Assembly (NCBI GenBank): GCA_029255685.2
Contig: CM055311.2
Span: 54,767,048-54,831,047, forward strand
Source of the DNA: Silene conica
Taxonomy: Eukaryota; Streptophyta; Magnoliopsida; Caryophyllales; Caryophyllaceae
DNA: 64,000 nucleotides
Reading direction: 5' to 3'
Made by a program: the position numbers and the translations under genes. Positions within the stretch are counted from its first letter, which is position 1. Every line of letters starts with the position of its first letter. Shown piece after piece: positions 25,228-36,075 of this stretch. The notes beneath the pieces are model-generated. The model was not told the DNA's origin and did not search any database. It saw only the letters and a list, made by a program, of their open reading frames with translations.

Positions 25228-26580
25228 TTTAAGCGAATCCCCTCTTTCTCTTAAAAAATTTCTCTCCCCTCCCTCTAAATAAAAACCCCAAAAAAACCCT
25301 AAATTAATTGGAGTCGCCGCCTCTCCTTTCCACACACTTTCTCTCCTCCTCCTCCTCCTACCTTTCGCCGGAGATGGGTTCTTATTTTGACCTATCTCCG
25401 GCGATTGTTCATGCCTCATATGGTTTCTCTCCCTTGTGTGTTGATCTCACCCTTCTTTTTTGGCGGATCTGGTGTTGTCTTTGCGCGCGACTGGTTGTTG
25501 ATGACGTTATTATTCTGAAGTTGTTCCGTTCCTCCGTTCCCCTATCCTGTCATTGAAAGTCTTGCATGCAACCCAGGGTGTTCCCTTCTCCCTCGCCCCT
25601 TCCCCCATCCCTGGTAAGATCTCGTGTTTTGAGGATGGACTGTCTTGTTGACGAGTATAGCTCGTCGTTTTTATGTGGTTTTTTTGCATGTGTTCGTGGT
25701 TTTGGGACTGTATTAGTGTTTCCCCTTCCCCTCGCTCCATCCCCCACTGATCGGTCCCAATGCTGGTTTAGTTGTGTCGTTTGTGTCATCCTTTTGTTTC
25801 GTTTATTGCATGTAAGGCGATGGTCTTGGGGGGGTTCGTTTGAATTTGGAGTCTCAGTGTCGATTTGGTGGTCTGTCGTGTCCGTCGCTTGCTTTTGGAT
25901 GGTAGGTTGTGTCTGTCCTTTTCTAGTTGTGGTGAGATCAGGAACGAGGGCTATCTTGTTTTGTGAGGCGTGGTGGGCATGGTGGTTTGGGGGGTTGGGG
26001 GTGTTGTTGGTTGGGTCAGATGCGGTGATGGTTGTTTTTATTTAATGGTTCTTTTGTTTATATCGTTGGTTTTATCAATTCGAATAATAATGATCGTAAT
26101 TTTATATCGGTTTTGTGTTGTGTCCATCTTTATCTGGCCTCCCGATTTTGTGTTGGTCATGGGGCGTCTCAAGTGGTTTTCCTCAATGTTAATCATTTCC
26201 TTACTCGCCTTTCTGGACTACGATTTACTTGCATGTTGTGAGTGGGTGTGAAAGTGTAGGAGTTGTTTCTCCATTGGACAAATATTTTCATGGTCTATGT
26301 TCCACCCTTTTTTTCTACGTCCTTGTGGCGTAAGTGCACTTTGCTTTCATTCGATAGATCAAGGGGCTCGTTGGCTTCCAGGTGTTGAGAAGAGTGATGA
26401 TTCGTCCTGTCATTTGGGAAGTTTGGTGTGGCCCTTCACGAAAGTTGAGGATGAAGATGGTGGTTTCCAGGCTCAATGAGCTATATGCCATCAACACTTA
26501 TTAGGTTTTAATCGATATAGTTACTGTTTTATCTTAGCTTATCGTTTTAGTAAAAGCACATTTGACCATATGAGTCAAAT
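25228..26580 (+). other. Unassigned promoter/5'-leader-like tract
   Basis: The tract starts with pyrimidine-rich DNA, a TAAATAAAAA TATA-like word near 25276, AAACCCTAAATTAATTGG, a CTCCTCCTCC run and GCCGGAG around an ATG at 25373. This looks like the promoter and 5' leader of a transcribed plant unit. No open frame downstream gives a recognisable protein. The frames at 25566-26045 and 25970-26251 are Val/Trp/Phe-rich and look like translated non-coding DNA. It could be the 5' end of a retroelement, a long-intron gene truncated by insertion, or an old pseudogene. Confidence 0.3.
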
Positions 26581-27150
26581 GCCAAATGTATAAATCTTTC
26601 TTTACACATGAAAAAAAAAACATATATGCACCAAATTCTCTGGAAGATGATGCTAAAATGGTGAGGCAACCGCAATTAAAACTTAACCCCCCCAATGATG
26701 AAGGTGTGAAACCGGAAGTGCTCAAATTGCCACAAGTCGTCAACTTCCCAATCTGTGTTTCCAAATGGGCAGGCCAAACTCAAGTTGTACCCAAGAAATT
26801 TAGGATTACAGTACGAATTTGTCTAAAATATTGACACTTTGTGAATTCCCGCGCTTAGACAACAATATAAACATAAACATTCTACGGGATTTTAAAAAGT
26901 TTAATAATACAAGCTGTCGTTGATCTTAGGTGTTATTAGGTTTTAAAGCAGATCAACATATCGTTTTATTTCTAAGTTTTTTTTGTATATGCTCTTATGA
27001 GCTTGAAATGTTTTGTAGTGTATATTGTCTAGGTACTAAAACTCGGATCCAAACGAAGCATGGAAGACGAAGAGTAAATAAAAGTATAGGACCATCAGAT
27101 TATGAAAGTATCACCATCTCAGTTTCCTGAGGCGTAATATCAAGATAAAA
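26581..27150. other. Unassigned intergenic DNA
   Basis: A short open frame at 26586-26834 (82 residues) starts close to an A-run but matches nothing I recognise. It is not called as a gene. Otherwise nothing seen. Confidence 0.3.
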
Positions 27151-27154
27151 AATA

Positions 27155-28395
27155 CTGTAACCTTTATTAAAAGTGAGAACAAAGTTTAAGTATAACAAAG
27201 TCTGATACAACAACCATAAAAGGAATGTCTGAGGAAGCTAAGAAACTAAGACGATGCTACTAAACTGAGTGGAATCTCATCCCTCCTGATCTATCATATA
27301 TCAACACCGTTGCACCTGATACTCTGCTCGCCATTACATTGATATAGTATCACTGTAAAACAACCACAAGTGTCAGAAACTGAATAATAAGACGGTTACA
27401 ATACAATAACATAAACCACAATCTGATAATCACCAATCACTGATATCACTGTCACGCAAACCAAATGGCGGCCTTTAGCCTCACACCAATTTCTCCACTT
27501 ACAGCAACAAGGGGTACCTAGACCATTAATGTGCACATCCTCTCCGTGGCGGGTCCCACGAAGAGCGATCGTGGGAGTGAGATCTGGTTCCCGTAACGGT
27601 CCCACACATTACCTTTTCAATCTCAATAAGCATACAATAACGCAGTGATATCAGATAATACGACGTATCGTCACAATCAATATTTCACAGAAACTGAGTA
27701 TGGAAACCCTACCTCAAGGTAAATCACACAAGACAAAGATCCAATCGATTCTACCACCATTCCTCTAGAAAATGTCCTCCTAAGATAACATATATGAGGA
27801 TTACTAACCATGGTGAAACTAATATCTAATTGACATACTTATGATAAGAAGAACTTACTTGATGACGCGATACTAAGCTAGTTGATCGGGGCTCTAGACT
27901 CTGGCTAAGGATCTCTTGGGAGTTTTGGGAGAGAAAGTATGAGAAAACTACGTTTTACTGTGTTTTTATTTTAGGAAAAGTGATTTTAACTCACGGTTTA
28001 TCTTTTATAAGAATCCGACGCTGAACACGGACCCGACTAACTCGACCGAGTAGGCTATACTCTGTCGAGTAGGCTTTACTCGACCGAGTGTCGAGTAGGA
28101 CATACTCGGTCGAGTACCTCGCAGTTCTCAGCACTTACCAGTTTTCGTAAAACAGTCATAACTCCCTCAATACTTGGTCTTTTTGGGCGTGTGACCTACC
28201 GCTAGAATCGTAAGAGGATAATATATCACCTCCAATTGGAATCACATCAATATCATATGTACATATCAAGTTATAACAGTTTTAAGACAACTTATCTATA
28301 ACCGGGCAACATAACGTACTATATCATATTCTTTCTCCAATAACTTATATATCAACAATGCGACCGAGTCCAACTAATTCCATCGAGTAACTCAT
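27155..28395 (-). repeat. Gypsy-type LTR fossil with TCGA-centred palindromes
   Basis: The composition and layout resemble the other minus-oriented gypsy LTRs here: an AT-rich start (TGTAACC near 27159), a box with GGCGGGTCCCACGAAG, an AT-rich middle, then a palindrome cluster (28035-28120) built from ACTCGACCGAGT and ACTCGGTCGAGT. No coding region. The right end cuts into LINE sequence near 28395. Exact termini and target duplication were not resolved, so the boundaries are approximate. It is a fossil of unknown age. Confidence 0.5.
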
Positions 28396-28990
28396 ACAAA
28401 AATGCGTTTTATTTCAAGTTGTTTACCTATATTATTCATGCCCCTCACATTCCAACATCCAATACTATCCGTGACCACTTGGACCTAGTGGATCCTCCCT
28501 TCTCCCTTCCATTGCTCTTGATGAACCAAGTAACATTTCAGCAAAAGTAACAGCAGGAGTTACTCTAGTTGCAGTATGATGTTCTTGTCCAATCAAGGCT
28601 GCTGTTGAAGTAACTGGTGTATGCACACCCTACTGCTCTGTATTCACCACAACATCAGACACCTCTATATTCACCACAGGATTCGAGTCTACCACCACTT
28701 TAGGTCTCCAAACTTGTGTGACTTTGCTTTTATGGATAACCTCTTTTTTCTTCTTACACATCTCTATAGTATGACCTATTCCCTTACAGGAATTACAGAT
28801 ATCAGGTTTTCACTCATACTCTGTAACAACCTTTATCTCCAATCCTTTTTCATCCTTAAACCAAATAGTATTCGGAAAATTCTGTCCAACATCAACTTCT
28901 ATCAACAGCCTAGCATAACCAAGTCTGCTCTTATATGTAGTAGCTACATCACATCTGATAAACTTACCCACAATTTAAGTAGTATGACAT
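28396..28990 (-). mobile_element. L1-type LINE fragment (ORF1/ORF2 junction)
   Basis: On the minus strand the right part encodes the end of a plant LINE ORF1 protein: a DUF4283-like segment (YARLLIEVDVGQNF), one in-frame stop, then a CCHC zinc knuckle CNSCKGIGHTIEMC. Further left is the start of an ORF2 endonuclease (GCWNVRGMNNIGKQLEIK, about 28408-28465). The element is cut at about 28396, where gypsy-type LTR sequence begins. No tail or target duplication remains. It belongs to a different LINE lineage from the one at 30117-35760. Confidence 0.7.
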
Positions 28991-29805
28991 GGCAAATGGG
29001 TTAGTCAAGCCGCACTCAGGTCGACTCATTTCGACTTTAACAAATTTCCGGGTTAGTTCGAGGCGGGTCAAGTCTTTTTAAGCTATTAGGTTTGTTTCAG
29101 ATTTATTAGTTGACCCTCTTTTGGGTTATTCGGGCCGAGCCCATGATTAAGGGAGAAAAATGTGTTTTAAGTCTTTTTGGCATTTAGAGTTGTTTTCAGA
29201 TTACTTTTTGTAATTTCTGATTGGATCCTTTTAAGTCGGGTTTGTTATGGGTCTAGAAAGCTCGGGTCATTTTCAGGTCGAGGCAGGTCAATTCGGGTTT
29301 TGGGTATCATTCGGGTGTTGTAGTTCGGCTCAATTTTGGGTTCCGGGTCATTCTTTTTTCTGGTTGATTTTGCCACAACTAAGCTTAACTTTTCCAATTT
29401 GAACTTATAGGAGTTGACCTTAAAGAATGAGTTTTTACGGAACAAATAGGAGTTCGTCATGTTTGGAATTAGTAAATAAACTAGCAAGCATAATTATTTT
29501 TGATATTTGCTTAATTGGTTGAATGAGTGCAAAAAAAAAGAATTAGAGTACTCACTTGGATATATCGAGATTATCATGATTGGAAAATTATATTTGTTAC
29601 ACATTAAATGCTTAGCATTGTTATAATTGTTCGTTTGTATTTGTCATACAATTCATTTAAGTATATTTTCATATAGAACATTTCTTATGTAATAATATAA
29701 AATTATTTGTCCAAGACAATATTATAGGATATTATTATGATCATAAAAATTGTATAATTATTTATATATGTGCGTTCAATATTACCCGGGTTCTAAACTA
29801 ATATA
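28991..29805. other. Possible hAT-like remnant, then AT-rich spacer
   Basis: From about 28996 to 29380 the DNA is rich in GGGTC/GGGTT and GGCCGAGCCC words and is bounded by TGGCAAAT and the inverse-like ATTTTGCCA. This is the style of the two confirmed hAT elements, but I found no 8-bp duplication, so this is a weak call. The remaining 400 bp to 29805 are AT-rich and hold nothing recognisable. Confidence 0.35.
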
Positions 29806-30116
29806 GGGGATGTTTGGTTCACGTGAAAAAGGTATGAGGTATGAGTTTAGAATGAGCTAAACTCATACCATGTGTTTGGTTGACAAATATAAGGGTTTCA
29901 TACCCATACCTTAAATCCAGTTTCTCATACCCAATGAGGTGGATGAGTATGAGATTAATATCGATGGGAATAAATTAAAATAAGTCAAAATTTTAAACAC
30001 AAATAGTGGCATGATTTAAATCAAATTTTCTATATACTTATTAGATTAAATTTTTATTTTCATGATTTTATAATATTAAAATTTTCGATTTAAAATAATT
30101 TTTTATCGATTTTAAC
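29806..30116. mobile_element. Possible Tourist/PIF-Harbinger-like MITE half, interrupted by the LINE
   Basis: The left end GGGGATGTTTGGTTCACG is followed by internal inverted copies of GGTATGAG/CTCATACC. A similar inverted end (AATACCCATACC...AAACCAAGGACCC) appears on the far side of the LINE at about 35815-35853. The LINE may have split one MITE. The 3-bp target duplication was not established. Confidence 0.35.
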
Positions 30117-30146
30117 TTTTTTTTTTTTGAGGTTAAAGCCAAAGGC

Positions 30147-33100
30147 TTACTTCATTACCGATAAATCATAGTTAACAGCACAATTCGCACTCACTGGTAG
30201 AGAGGCTGCCCAGTCTATTCTACCCAGCTCCGCCATAGTATAGTGGGCTAACGCATGAGCGACAGTATTGTTTGTACGACAAGTATACGACCATACAATA
30301 GAATTAAAACTAGAGCAGCAAGAAAGAATATCCGCTATAACAAGGCTAAACAAACTTCGCCCAGGAATCCGATCCTTCAACGCTTCAATAACTTGGAGAC
30401 AATCACTTTCGACGACCACATTAGCATGACCCTTTCGTTGAGCCTCCTGAATCCCCTCGAGAACCGCCACCCCTTCCGCGATTAGAGGTGACCAACATTG
30501 GTCCTTCTTGATAGAAGAGCCCCATAGAACGTGTCCCTCGGCATTACGACAGACCAAACCAACCCCTGCCCCTTCTCCTTCCTTAGCGCCCGCATCAACA
30601 TTGATTTTAACGTAGTTGTCCGGTGCTCGCGTCCAATTTTCGCCCTGGCCAGACCTCTGTCTCCCTTCCCGCGCTTTCCTTCTATCCTCCTCTCCTCTAT
30701 TCTCCTCTACTCTCATCTCCATGATCACATCCTTGCATCGTTGTATAACCCCTGCCGTGTCCACTTCCCTATTCTCGAAGATAACTTTGTTGCGATGCTC
30801 CCAAAGCGCCCAACAGCCCACCAGAAACACCCCGTGTTCAGTCTCCCCTGTAATTTTCCATTTCGTTTCCACCCAATCCCGCACTCCACCTCCTTCTTCC
30901 TCCTCCTCCCGAAACAGCCCCAACCCCTCCCAAACATCATGTGCAACCCAACAATCTCTGAAAAGATGAATACTCGTTTCATAGCAAGAAGAACAGAAAG
31001 GACAAAGAGAAGACTCACCTCGAATTCGGGAAGCAATGTTCGCGCCAGTTGCTAATGCCGCGCTGCATAGTTGCCAAAAGAATAGTTTGATTCGCGGCCA
31101 TACCGGAACTTTCCACAACCTATTCCACATCCATCGCTCACGAACCCAAGACGATGATTCCTCCGTATCAGCCTGCGATATATTACCCGCTAGTAAGTGG
31201 TACGCCGTCTTCACTGAATAATCACCATTTCGCTCCGCTTCCCAGTACCACTCATCCCGTGGCCTAGAGACACTCAGCCGTATATCAGCGACACGGTTCC
31301 TCTCGAACGGTAAAAACAGTAGGTTCAACATGTCCTTGTCCCATCCTCCATTCTCCTGATGAAACAAATCCCCAACCCGCAACAACTCATACCCTGGGCT
31401 ACATGGCGACAAAACTCGACCCGACTGCGTCCCGGGAATCCAAGCATCCCTCCACACACTCGTGGTCATTCCGTCTCCAATACGTCTTCTGAGACCGTGG
31501 TTTAACACTCCCCTGGCTTCAAAAATTCCCCTCCATGTATAGCTCGGATTATGCCCAATAGTCGCCGTAAGAAAATCCCCTTGAGGGAAATATTGCGCCC
31601 GCATAATCCGTGCCCATAAACAATCTGGAACTGTTAACAATCTCCAAGCTTGTTTCCCCAGGAGTGCAATGTTGAAAAGATGGAAGTCCCGAAATCCCAT
31701 TCCTCCCATCCCTTTCGGTTGGCAAAGTTTTTCCCACGCGACCCAAAACACCCCTCTCTTACCTTCTTCGTGGCTCCACCAAAATCTTGATACCATCGAT
31801 TTAAGTTCGCTACAGAAATTCGCTGGAATTTTAAACACACTCATCACATAGGTAGGAAGCGAATTGGCCACAGCCTTTATAAGAACTTCCTTTCCCGCTC
31901 TAGACAACATTTTCCCGCGCCATCCCGATAACCTTTTGCTAATCTTATCCCGAATGATATCCGTTAACGCTTTTTTGGACCGCCCTATGACAGTAGGCAA
32001 GCCAAGGTATTTCGCTTGCTCCTCTACCTCCACCATTCCCAGCCTCGCCACCACCGCATCCCTCCTTTCCTTTTTAACTCCTTTACTAAAAGAGACCGTA
32101 GTCTTGTTAAGGTTCACTAGCTGCCCCGAAGCAGCTTCGTAGTATCGAAGGATTCCTGTGATAACCTCCGTTTCAGTCGTTGTGGCTTTAGTAAAAAATA
32201 TACTATCGTCCGCGAAGAATAAATGGGACACCATCGGGGCTTGCGGGGTCACACGAATGCCATGTAGTGATCCTTGCTCAACCGCTTTCCTAACCAAATT
32301 CGAGAGGGCCTCCGCACAGAGAATGAATAAATATGGTGATAGCGGGTCTCCTTGCCTGAGACCTCTAGTGGGCCGGAATTCCGTAGACTGTGCGTACCAT
32401 TGATAAGGACTGAGAAAGCTACTGTGGAGACACAATTCATCACTCTGTCAACCCAATGCCGTTCAAAACCCATTTTGCTTAACACCCGTTCAAGAAATAT
32501 CCATTCGACTCTGTCATACGCCTTAGCCATATCCAGTTTAATGGCCATATACCCCTCCCCTGCCTGCAAATTTTTCATATAATGGAACATCTCAAAGGCT
32601 ATCAACACATTATCCGAAATAAGCCGCCCCTTCGTGAAAGCACTTTGATTTTCTGAAATTATGCTTCCCAGGAATTTCTTCACTCGGTTGGCGAGGACCT
32701 TGGACACCAGTTTATAGGCGACATTGCACAAGCTAATTGGTCGGAAGTCTTGCATTTTATCGGGAGCTTTCTTTTTTGGTATGAGAACAATGTTAGTCTT
32801 GTTTAAATCCCGGACTGATCGGCTTCCTTGAAGAATGTCCCGTACTGCAGTAATTACTTCGGATCCTATGATGTTCCAATATGATTGAAAAAACAGTGCG
32901 TTAATTCCATCCGGACCCGGCGCTTTGAGGGGGTGCATCTGATTAAGTGCGTCTATGATTTCAGTCGCTGTATAGTCCTCCCTTAACCCAGCATTCATCT
33001 CCTCCGTAACCCTATTCTCAAGACCTTCTAACACATCATCAAAGTTTGATGGATTTGATGATCTAAATAGTGCCTGGAAGTAGTCATTCGCCACTACCGC

Positions 33101-34253
33101 AATACTTGTTTCCTCCAAATGAACCGCCCCTGACTCATCAATAATTTTAGTTATACTATTTTTCCGCTTTCTTTCATTGGCTTTTGAATGGAAGAACTGA
33201 GTATTTCGGTCTCCCTCTTTTAACCATAGTGCACGGGATCATTGACGCCAATAGACCTCTTGCTTTTTCCGAAGGCTAGCTAGTTCTGCCACTAGTTTTT
33301 TCCGTTTCGTAACATTTGCTTCCGACCTATCCCCCGCATTAATTTTCGCTAACTGTTTTTCCTTCCTGTTCATATCTCGTCTGATGTGAGAAATAGTTGT
33401 TCCCTTCCAAGCCCTTAGCTCATGTGCACAAGCCTGGATGGCCCCTACGAGATCCCCGCGGCCTTTGATTACCCCCCCTCGACAGCCTCTTTACATTCCT
33501 CATGCTCGAGCCAGATTTTCTCAAACCGAAAGTTTCTTTTTTGTTCCCTGCGCCCACCTTCCGATTAAGAATAAGTTTTATGGGAGCATGGTCGGACCAT
33601 TCCCTTTCAAGATAAAATAATTTTGCGAAGGGGAACCGTTCCAGCCATTGTTCGGTAGCCATAGCTCGGTCAAGCATACTTTGTCTATTCGCCGTGCCAG
33701 CTTGCCCGTTATCAAAAGAAAAATTATATCCTTCCCAAGAAACATCTCTAAGCCCACACTCATCTACTGCCGCTTGAAAGTTATTCATTTGCCACTGTTG
33801 CCGACTGCCACCTTTCATTTCCGTTGAGTACAGAATTTCGTTATAATCACCAATGCATACCCATGGCAAAGGAGATTGGTGATGAAGGAGTCTAAGAAGC
33901 TCCCAAGAAAGGTGGCGATCTCCCACCGATGGCCATCCATAAAATCCTGTCAGTCTCCATTCCCCGTGACTATCCTTAATCGTAAAGTCCATATGATGAA
34001 CCGAAGCCGACTGAAAGCTACAGTCGATGTCATCTTTCCACAGCAGAGCTAGTCCTCCCGATCTACCAACACTATCCACTTCCAGCCCATAGTAACCCAT
34101 TAACTGATCTTTCACCTTACACATCTCACGACCACTGAGTTTAGTTTCGCAAAGGAAAATAATGGTCGGGGCCTCCCTCCGTATTAATTCACGGAGACCA
34201 ATAATTGCATCGGGGTTGCCAAGTCCCCGGCAATTCAAACTTAGAATACTCAT
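30147..34253 (-). pseudogene. LINE ORF2: endonuclease, reverse transcriptase, RNase H (frame-broken)
   Basis: The first open part (34253-33420) is an APE-type endonuclease with LNCRGLG, the ETK motif, GDYNE and SDHAPI. The reverse transcriptase follows: a segment at 33118-32390 with LIPKK, RPISLCN, SAFTKGR and AIKLDMAKAYDRVEW, then a shifted frame (32435-30147) carrying GLRQGDPLSPYLF and the catalytic FADD near 32215. Next come a zf-RVT-like region (WKVPVWPRIKLFFW...CPFC) and an RNase H domain beginning VKINVDAGA at about 30600. Frame changes occur between 33420 and 33118 and near 32395. The ORF2 start overlaps the ORF1 stop, which suggests stop-restart translation in the intact ancestor (inference). 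In an intact element the product nicks target DNA and reverse-transcribes LINE RNA. Confidence 0.9.
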
Positions 34254-35658
34254 TGGGCCCAGCGGGGTTGAACTGATTCAACCTCCGCCTCAGGTATCAA
34301 AACGCCCCCGTCTATATTGGTTTTCGTCCTCTTTCCCTCTGTTATGTCATCATCCCCGTCCCTCCCTCTTTTCTCCCCTAAGCTCACGTACTCCCCATTT
34401 TCAACACCCTTGCCTCCCTCCCTGGCCATACGTTTCCATCCTTTCCCTTGGAGCCCCTCCCCCTGAATTCGACCATTTATATCGCCCACTGTATTATTTG
34501 AAAAAGCCTCCCCCTCATTTTCAACCATAGTTACCATCACCACATCTCCCACCCCCTCACCATAATTCTCCATACCCATAGTCCTCAGCTCACTGTCCAT
34601 AGCCCGAAGTCCTCTCCTCACAGCCCCTCCTTTACGCTGATCTAGCTCTCCCACTCCAGCCCACTGTCGCTCATCCCATCTCCCTCCATCTCCCTTTCCA
34701 TCACCTATACTCCCCTGAATTTGCTGGCCCTCCTCTCTGCTCGGGGTCTGGCCTCCACTTTTCTTACACCGGAGATCGAGAGCAATGGCGTTCAGTTTCT
34801 CAATCATCTTAGCAATATCCTCTGCTGCTCTTTCATCTTGGTACGACTCTTCGAAACACCCAGAAAGATCTCTTGCTGCCCCCCCGGTCCCTGTTTTACT
34901 GTCTTCACCACCTTCCAAGGTGACGCTCGCAACCATTCTCCAAACTTTAACTCTTCCTCCTCGTACGGTCCTGCCTCACAGTCCTTCTCTCCATGCCCGA
35001 TTAACCCATATCCATAGCAATATGTTGGTAGCCTTTCAGATTTCACATCGAACTGGGTTTTCGTCCCTCCTTTCATTTTGAGGGTGATGAAGGATTTTAG
35101 TGGCATTCTAATGTCATGTAAAAATCTTATTCGTATGGCTCTATCCATCTCGACATTCGGTCCCGTTTCAACATTAACAAACGACCCTAAGCAATCCCCT
35201 ATTCTCTGTGCATTAGATAAACTCCTTCTGCCAACAATTGGAAGGTCGTAGATCCTTGCCCACATTGGAACATGAAAAAGAGGGACATCCGTAATCTTAC
35301 CCGCTATGTTTGGCTCGTTAAAGCACCAGATGAATTTGTCGAAATGCCACGGTTGTCCTTCGAGAACCTTAGCATTATCACGTTCCGCTCCGAACCGAAA
35401 GATGAATATTTTCTCCCTTTCGTCAATGATATTTCCAAGCATAGGTTTTGTTGGACTCCATAGTTTTATCATCGACTCCACGGCCGCTTTAATATTGATG
35501 GCTCTCGATGCCCATAATTTTCCCACAAGCATTAAATCGGCCATCACATCATTATCATCTACCTCATCATCCCATTCTAAACCATCGCCTTCATGCCCGT
35601 TCGCTGGAGTCATAGGTTCTTTCCCATTCCGATGGTGGCCCGTCGTCAAACTTTCCAT
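34250..35658 (-). pseudogene. LINE ORF1: DUF4283 / zinc-knuckle RNA-binding protein (frame-broken)
   Basis: The likely start is the Met of MESLTTGHHRNG at 35658; an upstream Met at 35727 adds a hydrophobic leader that is probably untranslated. The DUF4283 domain spans about 35500-35060 (FIFRFGAERDNAKVLEGQPW, PMWARIYDLP). A degenerate zinc knuckle follows, CYGYGLIGHGEKDC, in which the second Cys of CX2C is Tyr. The frame changes near 34800-34930, and the second part, rich in Gly, Glu and Lys, runs to the stop at 34250. ORF1 proteins of this class coat LINE RNA. Confidence 0.82.
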
Positions 35659-35760
35659 TAGCCCTGCACAGACAAACAACAACAACAAAACGAAAACAAA
35701 GCCTCGAAAAAACGAGGAAGAAGCCAAAAAAATTATGTTTTGGACAAACCCTAGAGAATC

Positions 35761-36075
35761 CTAGGACGGTTATTGACGGTTATTTAATTAACTCCAAACG
35801 CATAATTCCTGATTTCAAACCAATACCCATACCTATATTTAAACCAAGGACCCGTAGTAACTATTAAGTATTAACCCGTTTTGGTACACGGCCTGGATGG
35901 CAGAAGTGGGAAAACAAAAAGGGCTACAGAAACCCTAACGAAAGAAAAGCCGTCTTCATATAAAATCCAGCCACACAAAATCCATCGCCTCTCTGGAAAA
36001 CCATTCTTACAAAACAAAAGAAAGAGAGTAAGAAAGTAAATAGAAGCAGAAGAAGAAGCAGCAGCAGCAGCAGCC
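35761..36075 (+). promoter_or_regulatory. RACK1 promoter and 5' UTR
   Basis: About 315 bp lie between the LINE and the RACK1 start. An AAACCCTAA telo-box at 35930-35938 and a GGGCTA word just before it are typical of plant ribosomal and translation-factor genes. A TATA-like CATATAAAAT lies at 35957-35966. The leader ends in GAA/GCA triplets (about 36042-36075) directly before a good ATGG context. The promoter is short and pressed against the LINE 5' end. Confidence 0.65.

Larger units (their letters stand above)
30117..35760 (-). mobile_element. Nearly full-length L1-type LINE with RNase H domain
   Basis: A 5.6-kb element on the minus strand. It ends in a 12-nt A-tail (T-run 30117-30128 on the plus strand) and its leader starts near 35755. 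ORF1 and ORF2 cover most of it and are listed separately. The ORF1 stop and ORF2 start overlap as ATGA at 34250-34253. ORF2 includes a C-terminal RNase H domain, as in one group of plant L1 elements. ORF1 has one frame break and ORF2 at least two, so this copy is inactive. I could not find a convincing target-site duplication. Confidence 0.9.

Noticed and set aside
25285-25300. Telomere-like AAACCCTAA words
   Set aside because: Single copies occur here, at 6950, 35930 and in LTRs; this is a common plant promoter word, not a telomeric array.
25566-26045. 159-residue open frame
   Set aside because: Val/Trp/Phe/Cys-rich composition with no motif and a long T/G-rich source; not recognisable as protein.
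28991-29385. Third confirmed hAT element
   Set aside because: GC-word composition is similar, but no 8-bp duplication and only weak inverted ends were found, so it is listed only as possible.
30255-31221. Plus-strand frames of up to 174 residues
   Set aside because: They are antisense shadows of the LINE ORF2 coding strand.
34721-35764. Plus-strand frames of 98 to 152 residues
   Set aside because: They are antisense shadows of LINE ORF1.
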